This document shows positions 23,998 through 32,746 of a stretch of 64,000 bases of DNA, piece by piece. Made by a program: the position numbers and the translations under genes. Within the stretch, counting starts at the first letter, position 1. Every line of letters begins with the position of its first letter. Source of the DNA: CAWAND01 sp963807065 (GTDB lineage Bacteria; Chloroflexota; Anaerolineae; Anaerolineales; E44-bin32); contig CAWDZQ010000003.1 of NCBI GenBank assembly GCA_963807065.1, positions 434,001 through 498,000 on the forward strand. Direction: 5' to 3'. The notes under the pieces are model-generated. The model searched no databases. It had not been told where the DNA came from and saw nothing but the letters and a program-made list of their open reading frames with translations.

Positions 23998-24940
23998 TCT
24001 CGTCCGGAATGACATGCCGGAGGTGGAGACCCGGATGCGGTCTCATCCTGGCAGTTATCATCCCAGTCTCGACATGGCTGTCGATCATCTTCTGGCGTCT
24101 GGCGGCAAGCGCATCCGACCGACCCTGGTGCTGTTGTGTGGCGGGATGCTGGGTGCCGACCACGATCGCCTGGTTACACTGGCTTCGGCCATTGAGCTCC
24201 TACACACGGCGACCCTGGTTCATGATGATTTGATCGACGAAGCTTCACTGCGCCGAGGCATGCCCACCCTGAACTCGCAATGGACCCCGGGGGCCACAGT
24301 TCTGACCGGTGACTATATCTTCGCTCGTGCCGCCAATCTGGCGGCACGTACGGGATCGCTCACCGTCATGGAGCGGTTTGCCGAGACCCTGATGGCCATC
24401 GTGAACGGCGAGATTACTCAGCTCTTTGGCACACGCTCTGAGGATCTGCGGCGCGACTACTACGACCGCATTTACGCCAAGACCGCCTCCCTATTCGAGC
24501 TTGCCACAGAAGGCGGGGCACTGCTCGGCGACGTTGACGCCTCGGTGGCGCAGGAGATCAAGCAATTTGGATACGCCCTCGGAGTAGCCTTCCAGATCGT
24601 GGATGATGTGCTTGATTTCGTCGGCGATCCGGCCAAAGTTGGAAAACCAGTGGCCAGCGATCTTCGCCAGGGTCTGATCACATTGCCAACTGTCTATTAC
24701 ATGGAACAGAGCCCCGAGGATCCCTCGCTTCAGCCACTAATCCACAATCTGCGATTGGATGACGAAGAAATGGACCGGTTGGTCGAAGCGATCCGGGGCT
24801 CGGGGGCCATCGAAAAGGCATGTCAGGAGGCCGAGTCCTTCATCACCGAAGCCGAGGGCATCCTGGCTGGGATGCCGCCTGCTCCAGAGAGGGCCGCCTT
24901 ATCCGACCTGGCACGATACGTGGTTCAGCGGACCAATTGA
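23969..24940 (+). CDS. Polyprenyl (all-trans) diphosphate synthase
   Basis: A trans-isoprenyl diphosphate synthase of 323 residues that elongates prenyl chains, probably for menaquinone. It has the Gly-Gly-Lys-Arg-Ile-Arg-Pro substrate motif (54-60), a first aspartate-rich motif Asp86-Asp-Leu-Ile-Asp90 and a second Asp-Asp-Val-Leu-Asp (about 212-216). The chain length cannot be judged reliably by eye. The ATG at 23969 lies inside the tatD 3' end, and the ribosome binding site is poor, suggesting coupling. Confidence 0.92.
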   Translation: MEPLTATFFDLVRNDMPEVETRMRSHPGSYHPSLDMAVDHLLASGGKRIRPTLVLLCGGMLGADHDRLVTLASAIELLHTATLVHDDLIDEASLRRGMPTLNSQWTPGATVLTGDYIFARAANLAARTGSLTVMERFAETLMAIVNGEITQLFGTRSEDLRRDYYDRIYAKTASLFELATEGGALLGDVDASVAQEIKQFGYALGVAFQIVDDVLDFVGDPAKVGKPVASDLRQGLITLPTVYYMEQSPEDPSLQPLIHNLRLDDEEMDRLVEAIRGSGAIEKACQEAESFITEAEGILAGMPPAPERAALSDLARYVVQRTN

Positions 24941-24964
24941 TAAGATCAACACCAGGAGGCACCT

Positions 24965-25297
24965 ATGGACATCAGTCGCGAGGCGTACAAGCGGGTGACA
25001 GTCATCACGGTTAAAGGACGTGTTGACTCGAGCACAGCTGACCAGTTCGAGGCCGCTGTTAATGACGAACTCAAGACGGGCCAGCGCAACCTGGTCTTCG
25101 ACCTGTCCGAAGTCGACTTCCTGTCATCCGCCGGGTTGCGTATCCTGGTGATGTCGCGCAAGGAAGCGCAAAAGGGGAGCGGCGTGGTTCGGCTTGCTCA
25201 GCCGTCGGACCGGGTCAAGGAGACCCTCGAAATCGCCGGGCTCGATGTGCTGTTCGAATCCTTTCTCTCCCGCGAGGAGGCGATCGCCTCGTACTAG
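24965..25297 (+). CDS. Anti-sigma factor antagonist (STAS domain, RsbV/SpoIIAA type)
   Basis: A 110-residue STAS protein that binds its partner kinase when unphosphorylated. The segment Phe-Leu-Ser-Ser-Ala-Gly-Leu-Arg contains the serine that the partner HATPase phosphorylates. A strong AGGAGG precedes the ATG. It is followed after 3 nt by the HATPase gene and then by a PP2C phosphatase gene, the standard partner-switch set. No sigma factor gene is adjacent. Confidence 0.93.
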   Translation: MDISREAYKRVTVITVKGRVDSSTADQFEAAVNDELKTGQRNLVFDLSEVDFLSSAGLRILVMSRKEAQKGSGVVRLAQPSDRVKETLEIAGLDVLFESFLSREEAIASY

Positions 25298-25300
25298 GCG

Positions 25301-25729
25301 GTGAGGATGCCCACGCACAGTATCGTCGTGCCCGCATTGCTGGCCGAAGTCGCCCCCATTTGTGATCTGGTCAATGTGGAAGCCATTGCCGCTGGATTCG
25401 ACAGCAGAACCAGCTACGCCTGCCAATTGGCGGTAGGGGAGGCCTGTGAGAACATCATCATTCATGGTTACGGCAAGCGGGCCAGCGGGCAGATAGCCGT
25501 GACAGTCCATTCAGTCCCCGGGCAACTGACGGTGGAGCTGGCTGACTCGGCGCCACCGTTTAACCCGGCGGAAAACCAACTTGGGCCTCCCGATCCAGAC
25601 AACCCCCGCCTCGGTGGATTGGGCCTTCTGATTATGCACCGGGTCATGGACGAGATCGACTATGCACGCCGCCCAGATGGCAACACCCTGACGATGCGAA
25701 AAGCACAGGATCTGGGCATCGATCCTTGA
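25301..25729 (+). CDS. Anti-sigma factor-type serine kinase (HATPase, RsbW/SpoIIAB type)
   Basis: A 142-residue GHKL ATPase. The N box is Glu-Ala-Cys-Glu-Asn-Ile-Ile, the G1 box Asp-Ser-Ala-Pro-Pro-Phe and the G2 region Gly-Leu-Gly-Leu-Leu-Ile-Met. It should phosphorylate the STAS protein encoded just upstream and sequester an unknown target when the STAS protein is phosphorylated. The start is GTG 25301 or ATG 25307; neither has a clear ribosome binding site, consistent with coupling. Confidence 0.92.
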   Translation: MRMPTHSIVVPALLAEVAPICDLVNVEAIAAGFDSRTSYACQLAVGEACENIIIHGYGKRASGQIAVTVHSVPGQLTVELADSAPPFNPAENQLGPPDPDNPRLGGLGLLIMHRVMDEIDYARRPDGNTLTMRKAQDLGIDP

Positions 25730-25766
25730 CATTGGCCTCAATCCGCCCAGGGACACCAGGCGCCTG

Positions 25767-28124
25767 ATGGCACCATTTGAGCAACTCTTGTACCCCCTGA
25801 TCGCCTTCCTCGCCGGCCTGGGCCTGGCCAGCCTTGTTGTCTTCCTTTGGATCGGACCCCTGCGCCGGCGCAGCTCATCTGCTCAATTTTCCGAGACCAC
25901 GCTACCGCTGCTCGAAGCCATGGAAACGATCGCCAGTGCCCCCGTGGAACGGCAGGCGCTCGCAGATGCCGTGGCACTTTCCGCTGAAAGGGCCTTTGCC
26001 TTCGACGGACTGCAGTTCGGAAGTTCTATGAATCTTCCCATTTCCTGGCCTTGAAGAAGATCAAGCGGGGCCGTGAGCTCGAGCCCGATCGACGAGCGGT
26101 GGGAATCGAAGAACAAGGCATTGCCAGCTGGTGTCTTCGCCATCGGGTAGCACATGTCTTTGAACGGGGTACCACCGCCGCAGCCGACACCGACAGGCCT
26201 ATTTTTGAGGGCGAGGCGCTGCTTGATACGGGTGAAATTCTCATCGCCCCAATCCATGGGCACGACCGGCCGCTGGGTATGCTTTGCCTTGAAAGCCTGA
26301 CTTCCGGTACCTACCAGGAGCGCGACCTTGAACTCGCTGAGCGGATCGCTGCGGCCCTGGCCCCTGTCTTGGCCCGCCTGCGCATCCAAACCGAGATCGA
26401 GGCCCGGTCCACCCAGATGGTGCTCCTGAGCGAGATCTCCAGGCGGCTGATCTCACTTCAACCGCTGGAGGAGCGCTTTCACCAGGTCGCTCCCGTCATC
26501 TCTCAAGCGTTCGACTTCGCCCAGGTTCGTCTGTACGAGTGCAGCGAGCAGGTGGCCTACCTACGGGCCGCGTCCCATGAAATGGACGAAGAACCGGCCG
26601 ACATCGAATTTGGCCACGGCCTGGTCGGTCGGGCCGCCCAGGGGCAGCGCACGCTTGAATTGAGGGAAGACGAACTGTTGGACGAACCCGAGCTCGGTCA
26701 CCCCAATGCGAACTCTGCCAATGCGTTGGCCGTGCCTTTGGCCATCGAGGATCGGATCTTCGGAGTGCTGTACGTATCCTTTCCTGATGGACGCCTGTTC
26801 AGTCCTGCGCAAATTGCCTTCGCCGAGCTTCTCGCCTCATTGCTGGCGATTTCTTCACTCGAGGCCAAGAATTTCGCCCAGCAGCAGGAGTACACCTGGA
26901 TCAATACCGTACTCTTGGAGGTCGCCAAGCATGCTGCTCAACCTGGGGACCCAGAAACAGCTCTGCGCGCCGTTCTCCAACTCACGACGTTGCTGGCCGG
27001 CGCGCGCTGGGCGACGCTGCTCCTGGGGCAGGAAGTGGAAAACTTGCTCAACCTGGGCCCCTCTTCCGGCCTATCTCGCCTCGCCGTCGAGCAATTCGGT
27101 CAACTAACCCTCCAGGCATCGGATTTCGACGTGGCTCCGCCCTTCTCAGAAGGAGACACGCCGAGCACTATCAAGCTCCCCGATCCCATAAGAGATATCG
27201 TTGGCGAAGACACAGCCTTGATCTTTCCCCTGAGTGACGGCCGACGCTTGGTAGGAATCCTGCTTATTGGGGGGCCACCCTCCACCAGCATGCGCAGCGC
27301 GCTGCTGGCCGGCATCGCCCACCAAATCTCCCTGCGAATCGAGAACACTCGCCTGATCGAAGAAGTGGCCGCCCGCCGATCGCTAGAACGTGAGCTGGAG
27401 ACCGCTCGGAGCATCCAGGAAAGCTTCCTGCCCGAGTCCATGCCCCAAGTGCCTGGATGGGACGTCGGGGCCACCTGGGTCGCGGCCCGTCAGGTTGGGG
27501 GCGATTTCTTTGACTTCATTCCCCTCCCGGAGGAGAACGGCTCGCCTCGCTGGGGTGTGGCGATTGCTGATGTTGCCGACAAAGGTGTGCCAGCGGCATT
27601 GTTCATGGCCCTGTGCCGCACCCTGCTCCGGTCCGTGGCCCCGATTCACGCGGATCCCGGAACCACGCTCACCCGCTTGAACCACCTCATCTTCTCGGAA
27701 ACCCGGCCGGACCTGTTTGTCAGTGTTTTCTACGGTGTGTGGGAGCCGGAGGCCAGCAAGATTACATTCGCCAATGGCGGTCACAACCCCCCGCTGCTGC
27801 GCACACCCGACGGCCAGGTGCGAACCATCACGGAGCATGGCATGGTCCTCGGGGTTGATGAAGATGCAGCCTACGAGTCGCAGGCTTTGACCATCCCCAC
27901 GCAGGCTGTGCTGCTCCTGTACACGGACGGGGTCACCGAGGCCAGCGACGAGGCCGGCAACCAATTCGGATTGGACAATCTGACCCAATTGCTCCAAACT
28001 TCGGCCCAGAATCGAGACGCTCAGGGTCTCACATACTTGATCGCCAATGCGGTCGCCGACTACGGACCCGAACTCAGAACCTTTCGACGACTTGACTGCC
28101 GTCGTTCTGAAGCATCTTTCATAG
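25767..28124 (+). pseudogene. RsbU-like PP2C phosphatase (anchor helix, two GAF-like domains, PP2C), interrupted by two frameshifts
   Basis: The gene begins in frame at ATG 25767 with a membrane helix (about residues 7-28) and the first part of a GAF domain, then hits a stop at 26052. The rest of that GAF domain, a second GAF domain and a PP2C domain continue from about 26025 in another frame (Gly-Gly-Asp-Phe-Phe-Asp, Asp-Val-Ala-Asp-Lys-Gly, Gly-Gly-His-Asn-Pro, Tyr-Thr-Asp-Gly-Val-Thr-Glu). The last PP2C motif, Phe-Asp-Asp-Leu-Thr, and the natural stop (28122) are back in the first frame after about 28070; unshifted, the middle frame runs on to 28297 into upp without that metal-binding pair. 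Either two real indels, one minus and one plus, or assembly errors. An alternative for the 5' break is coupling through a TTGA overlap at 26051, but it would split a GAF domain. Confidence 0.75.
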
Positions 28125-28163
28125 AGAATGGCCCGGGCGAAAGCTTGGACGAGGAGGCGGAGG

Positions 28164-28796
28164 ATGAACGATACGAATGTGTTTCAGTCGCGGCATCCGA
28201 TGGTGGCGCACAAAGTCACCAAGCTGCGGGACCAGACCACGGAGCCGCGCAAGTTCAGGGAACTGATCCGGGAGATCGGGGCATTGCTGGGTTATGAGGC
28301 CACTCTGGATCTCAAGACGAAGCCCGTGAAGGTGATGACGCCTCTGGCGGAGGCCGACGGCAAGGAACTTGAACAGCGCGTGGGGCTGGTGCCGATCCTC
28401 CGAGCCGGATTGGGGATGGTGGAAGGCATCTGGGAGCTGATGCCCTCGGCCGAGGTCTGGCATATTGGGCTCTATCGTGACGAACGGACGCTGGAACCCG
28501 TGCAGTACTACAACAAGCTGCCGGTTGAGCCGACCGTATCGGTCTGTCTCATTCTCGATCCGATGCTAGCCACCGGCGGATCGGCCGTGGCCACCATCGA
28601 TATTCTCAAGAATTGGGGCGTCCAGAAGATCAAATTTGTGGGCATAATTGGCGCCCCCGAGGGCATTGCGGCGCTTCACGCCAAGCACCCCGAGGTGCCG
28701 ATCCATCTGGCAGCTATTGACGAAAAGCTCAACGAACACGCATATATCTTGCCGGGGTTGGGAGATGCCGGGGACAGGCAGTTCGGTACCGGGTAA
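28164..28796 (+). CDS. upp: Uracil phosphoribosyltransferase
   Basis: Salvages uracil to UMP with PRPP. From ATG 28164 (GAGGAGGCGGAGG upstream) the product is 210 residues, the normal length. It has Val-Pro-Ile-Leu-Arg-Ala-Gly-Leu-Gly-Met, the PRPP loop Asp-Pro-Met-Leu-Ala-Thr-Gly-Gly-Ser, and a C-terminal Gly-Leu-Gly-Asp-Ala-Gly-Asp-Arg. It follows the rsbU-like gene by 39 nt. Confidence 0.96.
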   Translation: MNDTNVFQSRHPMVAHKVTKLRDQTTEPRKFRELIREIGALLGYEATLDLKTKPVKVMTPLAEADGKELEQRVGLVPILRAGLGMVEGIWELMPSAEVWHIGLYRDERTLEPVQYYNKLPVEPTVSVCLILDPMLATGGSAVATIDILKNWGVQKIKFVGIIGAPEGIAALHAKHPEVPIHLAAIDEKLNEHAYILPGLGDAGDRQFGTG

Positions 28797-28828
28797 GCCC
28801 CCTCAGGAGTTGGGCTCTTCCAACATGG

Positions 28829-29587
28829 TCACACGGCAGCCTGGATGATGGCTGCAAAGTCGTCAGCATGGAGGCTTGCTCCCCCGATAAGGCCGCCATC
28901 GATCTCCGGCTGATTAAAGAAAGCCCGGGCGTTGTCGGGCTTCATGCTTCCGCCATACAGCACGCGTGTAGATTGGGCCAGATCCTGATCGAATAGGTAC
29001 TCGAGGGCTGGACGGATCACGACTTCGATCACGTCGCTGGCGCCTTCCGGTGTCGCGGCTTTGCCTGTGCCGATGGCCCACACGGGTTCATAGGCAATCA
29101 CGAGCCCCTTGGCGGAAGACGTCGCCACATCGCTCAGGCCCATGCGAACCTGGCGGCTTACGACTTCTGCCGTCTGGGCCAACTCGTTCTCTTCGAGGGT
29201 TTCACCCACGCACACGATGGGGGTGAGGCCGTGAGCCAAGGCAGCTTTCACTCGCCGGTTCACCGTGAGATCAGTTTCCCCAAAGAACGCTCGGCGTTCG
29301 GAATGGCCTATGATGACGTACTGGCAAATGTCTATGAGCATCAAAGGCGAAATCTCTCCGGTGAAGGCCCCCTCATCTTCCCAGTAAAGGTTCTGTGCTC
29401 CGAGCTTGATCTGCGTCCCGTCGAGCAGTTTGGCGGCGGTCTCAAGCCCAGTAAAGGGAGGACAGACCAGGATCTCGACCCCGCTCTGCGTGCTGGTCTT
29501 GCGGACCAGATCCGAGAGCAAGATCTCCGCTTCCCTGGCGGTTTTGTGCATCTTCCAGTTTCCGGCGATGAGGGGAAGTCGGGCCAC
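28829..29587 (-). CDS. tpiA: Triosephosphate isomerase
   Basis: Interconverts dihydroxyacetone phosphate and glyceraldehyde 3-phosphate. From GTG 29587 the product is 252 residues. It has Gly-Asn-Trp-Lys-Met (catalytic Lys), Ile-Gly-His-Ser-Glu-Arg-Arg (catalytic His) and Ala-Tyr-Glu-Pro-Val-Trp-Ala-Ile-Gly-Thr-Gly (catalytic Glu). The frame is open 22 codons further up, but AGGAGG sits just ahead of the GTG. It follows the kinase gene by 11 nt, so kinase and tpiA are probably co-transcribed. Confidence 0.96.
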   Translation of the reverse strand: MARLPLIAGNWKMHKTAREAEILLSDLVRKTSTQSGVEILVCPPFTGLETAAKLLDGTQIKLGAQNLYWEDEGAFTGEISPLMLIDICQYVIIGHSERRAFFGETDLTVNRRVKAALAHGLTPIVCVGETLEENELAQTAEVVSRQVRMGLSDVATSSAKGLVIAYEPVWAIGTGKAATPEGASDVIEVVIRPALEYLFDQDLAQSTRVLYGGSMKPDNARAFFNQPEIDGGLIGGASLHADDFAAIIQAAV

Positions 29588-29598
29588 GGTGAAGCCTC

Positions 29599-31281
29599 CT
29601 AGCCTGTCGATGAGAGATTCCGCCTCAGTTCGGTCAGCCAAACCTGAAGCCAACGGGGAACATTGTCCTGGGCAAGGATATCATCAATACTTGACCTGGC
29701 CAGGACTTGATTCCCCGAGCCGGCGTCGATCTCTGCCAATACGCTCAGGATTAGGGGATCCCCAGGTGCCGCGTCGAGCGCTTTCCTATCCCCGCGCCGC
29801 GCCGCCTCCACGTCGCCCTGATAGAAGCTTGCCCGGGCGACAACGGCCCGAAGCTGCGGCCAGTTGGGATACTCCGCCTGCAGTCGGTCGAGCGTGGGTG
29901 CCGCCGAATCCGGCTGGGAGGCGAGCATGAACAACGCCTGCGTGGTAGCCTCAACCAGTGCCGGTTCAGCCGCCTGGGGGCCGCCCATCATTTCAAGCCC
30001 TGCAACCAGCGCCTGAGTTGCCCGCACCACCTGGCCTCGGTCTCGAAACACCTGGACGCTCGCCTGCAGAGCTACCCATGCTCGAGCGGGCTGGCCGTTC
30101 TCGGCGTAGGATTTCGCCAGCGCCAGCTGCGCCTCGGGATCAGCAGGATTGGTGGCAACTGCCTCCCGGGCGGCCGCCAGCGTCGCCGCCGACTGAGTCT
30201 CCGGGAGCGCGGTTGCTGGGACGACGGCCGTCGGCACAACAGTGGGCGCCCCGGATGATTTGTTGTTGCGGTTGACGATCACCAAGAAGGCAAACATACA
30301 CACGCAGGCGAGGGCCAATCCTCCCCCCACCCAGAGCCAGCGACGTTTGCTTCCTGTCGTGCCCCCTGCCTCAGAGCTGTCGCCGGCCGGGTCCTTGGCC
30401 TGATCGGCGCGGCGAGTGGCTTCAGGATGGGACAGCAAGGCTGAGGGCAGGTTGCTCCCGCCGAGGGCCATGTGCAGTGCTTCCACCAGCCCCTTGACCG
30501 ATGGGAAACGATCGGAGCGATCCTTGGCCAGAGCCTTGAGAAGCACCCGCTCAATCGCCTCGGGGACTTTGGGGTTCACGCTGCGCGGCAACGGGAGCGG
30601 TGTGTAGATATGATCGTGGACGATAGAAAACGGAGTATCGGCATTGAACGGCACCCGGCCCACGACCATTTCATAGATCAAGACGCCGAAGGAATAGATA
30701 TCGGTGCCCACGTCCAAATTGCGTTCGCCGCGGGCTTGTTCCGGCGAAATGTACTGGGGGGTTCCGAGCAGCATGTCATTGGACAGGGTAGATTCGCCAG
30801 CTTGCGCAATCCTGGCCAATCCGAAATCAGCGAGGTAAACCTGCCCATCCTCCGCCAGCAGAACATTGGAAGGTTTGATGTCGCGGTGGAGAACCCCCTT
30901 TTCATGGGCATACGATAAACCTCGACCAATGGAATCAATCACCTTCAAGCCTTCTTCCGGACCTAGGGGTGATCGAGCCAATCGAGCTTTGAGGGTCTCC
31001 CCTTGGACGTACTTCATTACCAAATAGGGTTGACCCTCGTGCTCGGCGAAGTCGTAGATGGGGACGATGTTGGAATGGTCAAGCTTGGCCACCACGCGCG
31101 CTTCACGCTGGAACCTGGCCAGGAAATTGGGGTCCTCCATAAAAGCCGGGTGGAGGACCTTGATCGCCACATAGCGGTCGAGCGCTGGGTGATAGGCTTT
31201 GAAAACCGACGCCATGCCACCTTGCCCAAGCTGCTCGACAACGCGGTAGGGTCCAACGTTTTCACCCGTGGTGAACGGCAT
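29599..31281 (-). CDS. PknB-type serine/threonine protein kinase with one TM helix and C-terminal TPR-like region
   Basis: A 560-residue Hanks-type kinase. The Gly-rich loop Gly-Gln-Gly-Gly-Met-Ala (19-24), Val-Ala-Ile-Lys41, His132-Arg-Asp134-Ile-Lys-Pro-Ser-Asn and Asp152-Phe-Gly are all present, so it should be active. After the kinase domain come a linker, a single membrane helix (about 325-347) and an Ala-rich helical repeat region resembling TPRs, presumably outside the cell. PASTA repeats are absent, so the extracellular sensor differs from classical PknB. It is flanked by tpiA and pgk, with a yvcK gene next. Confidence 0.93.
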   Translation of the reverse strand: MPFTTGENVGPYRVVEQLGQGGMASVFKAYHPALDRYVAIKVLHPAFMEDPNFLARFQREARVVAKLDHSNIVPIYDFAEHEGQPYLVMKYVQGETLKARLARSPLGPEEGLKVIDSIGRGLSYAHEKGVLHRDIKPSNVLLAEDGQVYLADFGLARIAQAGESTLSNDMLLGTPQYISPEQARGERNLDVGTDIYSFGVLIYEMVVGRVPFNADTPFSIVHDHIYTPLPLPRSVNPKVPEAIERVLLKALAKDRSDRFPSVKGLVEALHMALGGSNLPSALLSHPEATRRADQAKDPAGDSSEAGGTTGSKRRWLWVGGGLALACVCMFAFLVIVNRNNKSSGAPTVVPTAVVPATALPETQSAATLAAAREAVATNPADPEAQLALAKSYAENGQPARAWVALQASVQVFRDRGQVVRATQALVAGLEMMGGPQAAEPALVEATTQALFMLASQPDSAAPTLDRLQAEYPNWPQLRAVVARASFYQGDVEAARRGDRKALDAAPGDPLILSVLAEIDAGSGNQVLARSSIDDILAQDNVPRWLQVWLTELRRNLSSTG

Positions 31282-31307
31282 TTGCCCTCCAGAACTCGAG
31301 TCGCCGC

Positions 31308-31313
31308 ATTATA
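31308..31313 (-). promoter_or_regulatory. -10 box for the kinase-tpiA unit
   Basis: Minus-strand TATAAT, predicting a start near 31301 and a 20-nt leader that carries GGAGGG before ATG 31281. Confidence 0.6.
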
Positions 31314-31382
31314 GATGAGCCCCATTTGGTGAACAATATGAGTGTGTTAGATGTAAGTAAACTCTAAGCCATCTGAGAATGC

Positions 31383-31412
31383 GGCGCCGGCAGTCAAATC
31401 GCTGCCGGCGCC
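31383..31412. terminator. Strong hairpin downstream of pgk
   Basis: GGCGCCGGCAG / CTGCCGGCGCC, a perfect 11-bp stem with an 8-nt loop between pgk and the kinase gene. No T-tract follows on either strand, so it may be an unusual terminator or an mRNA-end stabiliser. The rest of 31282-31474 holds only the kinase -10 box. Confidence 0.5.
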
Positions 31413-31474
31413 GACGGCCCGGGGGCCTATATTCCTCTATCTTCTGTTTACCAGACCTGGGCGTAAACCTTCAC

Positions 31475-32650
31475 TCACCGGTCCAGGAGCACCGCCACGC
31501 CTGGAAGGCTCTTGCCCTCCAGGAATTCAAGCGATGCGCCGCCGCCCGTCGAAACGTGGGACATCTTGTCCGCTAGTCCCGCCTGATGCACGGCGGCCGC
31601 CGAGTCGCCTCCCCCAACAATCGTCGTCCCCCCACAATCAGCAACCGCCTTTGCCAACTCGAAGGTGCCCCTGGCAAATGCTGGAAATTCGAAGACACCC
31701 ATCGGCCCGTTCCAGACCACGAGGCTGGCGCCCTCCAGGCCGCCAGCAAACGACTGCACGGTCTCGGGGCCAATGTCCATCACACGCCAACCTTCAGGGA
31801 CCGACTCCACCCGAACCACGCGGTGCTCGGCATCGGCGCTGAATTGATCGCCCACCACGGCGTCAGTTGGCAGAAGCAAGCGATTGCCAAACTCCCCCAG
31901 CAGCTGGCGAGCGGTCTCAAGGGCATCGATTTCAACCAGGGACTCCGCCATGTCCAGCCCCTTGGCTGCCAAGAACGTATTGGCCATGCCCCCGCCAACC
32001 ATCAACCGATCAGCCCGATCGAGAAACGCCCTCACCACGCCGATCTTGTCAGACACCTTGGCGCCACCGAGGATCGCAATGTACGGATGGGCATCGGCGT
32101 CAAGGGCCTTGCTCAATTCCGTGATCTCGCGCTCCATGAGGAGCCCGGCCACGGCCGGGAGGAAATGGGCCACACCCTCGGTCGAAGCATGGGCGCGATG
32201 TGCTGAGCCGAAGGCGTCGTCCACGTAGACATCGGCCAGTGAGGCCAAAGCGCGAGCAAATCCTTCATCGTTGGCTTTCTCCTCGGCATGAAAGCGGGTG
32301 TTCTCCAGAAGCAGGACGCCCCCATCCTCAAGCCGTTCAACGGCCGCTTGGGCCCTTTCACCGATGCAATCATGGGCGAACGCCACCGGGATACCCAAAA
32401 GGCCGGCCAGCACCTTCGCCACGGGTTCGAGAGAGAGAGCTGGATCGGGAATCCCTTTGGGCCGGCCCAAGTGCGAACACAGGATCGTTCGCGCCTGCCC
32501 ATCCACCAGCATGCGGATCGTCGGAAGAGCCGCCCGGATGCGGGTTTCATCCGCGACGGCGCCGTCCTTCAGCGGGACGTTGAAATCGACCCTCACAAGC
32601 ACGCGCCGGCCTTTGGTTTCGATGTCACGCAAGGTCTTCTTGTTGAACAT
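31475..32650 (-). CDS. pgk: Phosphoglycerate kinase
   Basis: Transfers phosphate between 1,3-bisphosphoglycerate and ADP. The 391-residue product has Arg-Val-Asp-Phe-Asn-Val-Pro, Ser-His-Leu-Gly-Arg-Pro-Lys-Gly, Lys-Val-Ser-Asp-Lys and the C-terminal nucleotide loop Gly-Gly-Gly-Asp-Ser-Ala. Length is normal for bacterial PGK. It lies 96 nt downstream of yvcK on the same strand; gapA is not in the window. Confidence 0.97.
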   Translation of the reverse strand: MFNKKTLRDIETKGRRVLVRVDFNVPLKDGAVADETRIRAALPTIRMLVDGQARTILCSHLGRPKGIPDPALSLEPVAKVLAGLLGIPVAFAHDCIGERAQAAVERLEDGGVLLLENTRFHAEEKANDEGFARALASLADVYVDDAFGSAHRAHASTEGVAHFLPAVAGLLMEREITELSKALDADAHPYIAILGGAKVSDKIGVVRAFLDRADRLMVGGGMANTFLAAKGLDMAESLVEIDALETARQLLGEFGNRLLLPTDAVVGDQFSADAEHRVVRVESVPEGWRVMDIGPETVQSFAGGLEGASLVVWNGPMGVFEFPAFARGTFELAKAVADCGGTTIVGGGDSAAAVHQAGLADKMSHVSTGGGASLEFLEGKSLPGVAVLLDR

Positions 32651-32746
32651 GGGTATCCTGGCCTCTCTGCCTTGATGCCGGAGGCGTCCCTGGAGCCGGG
32701 GGAAATGAACACCCCGCGTGGTCCGGCAGGTTGGATACGGTGTGGC

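Noticed and set aside
26051..28297. The 748-codon frame as the natural rsbU-like gene with its own TTG start and extended C terminus
   Set aside because: It begins mid-GAF domain, lacks the final PP2C metal motif, and its last 57 codons overlap upp in another frame. The conserved end is in the other frame, stopping at 28124.
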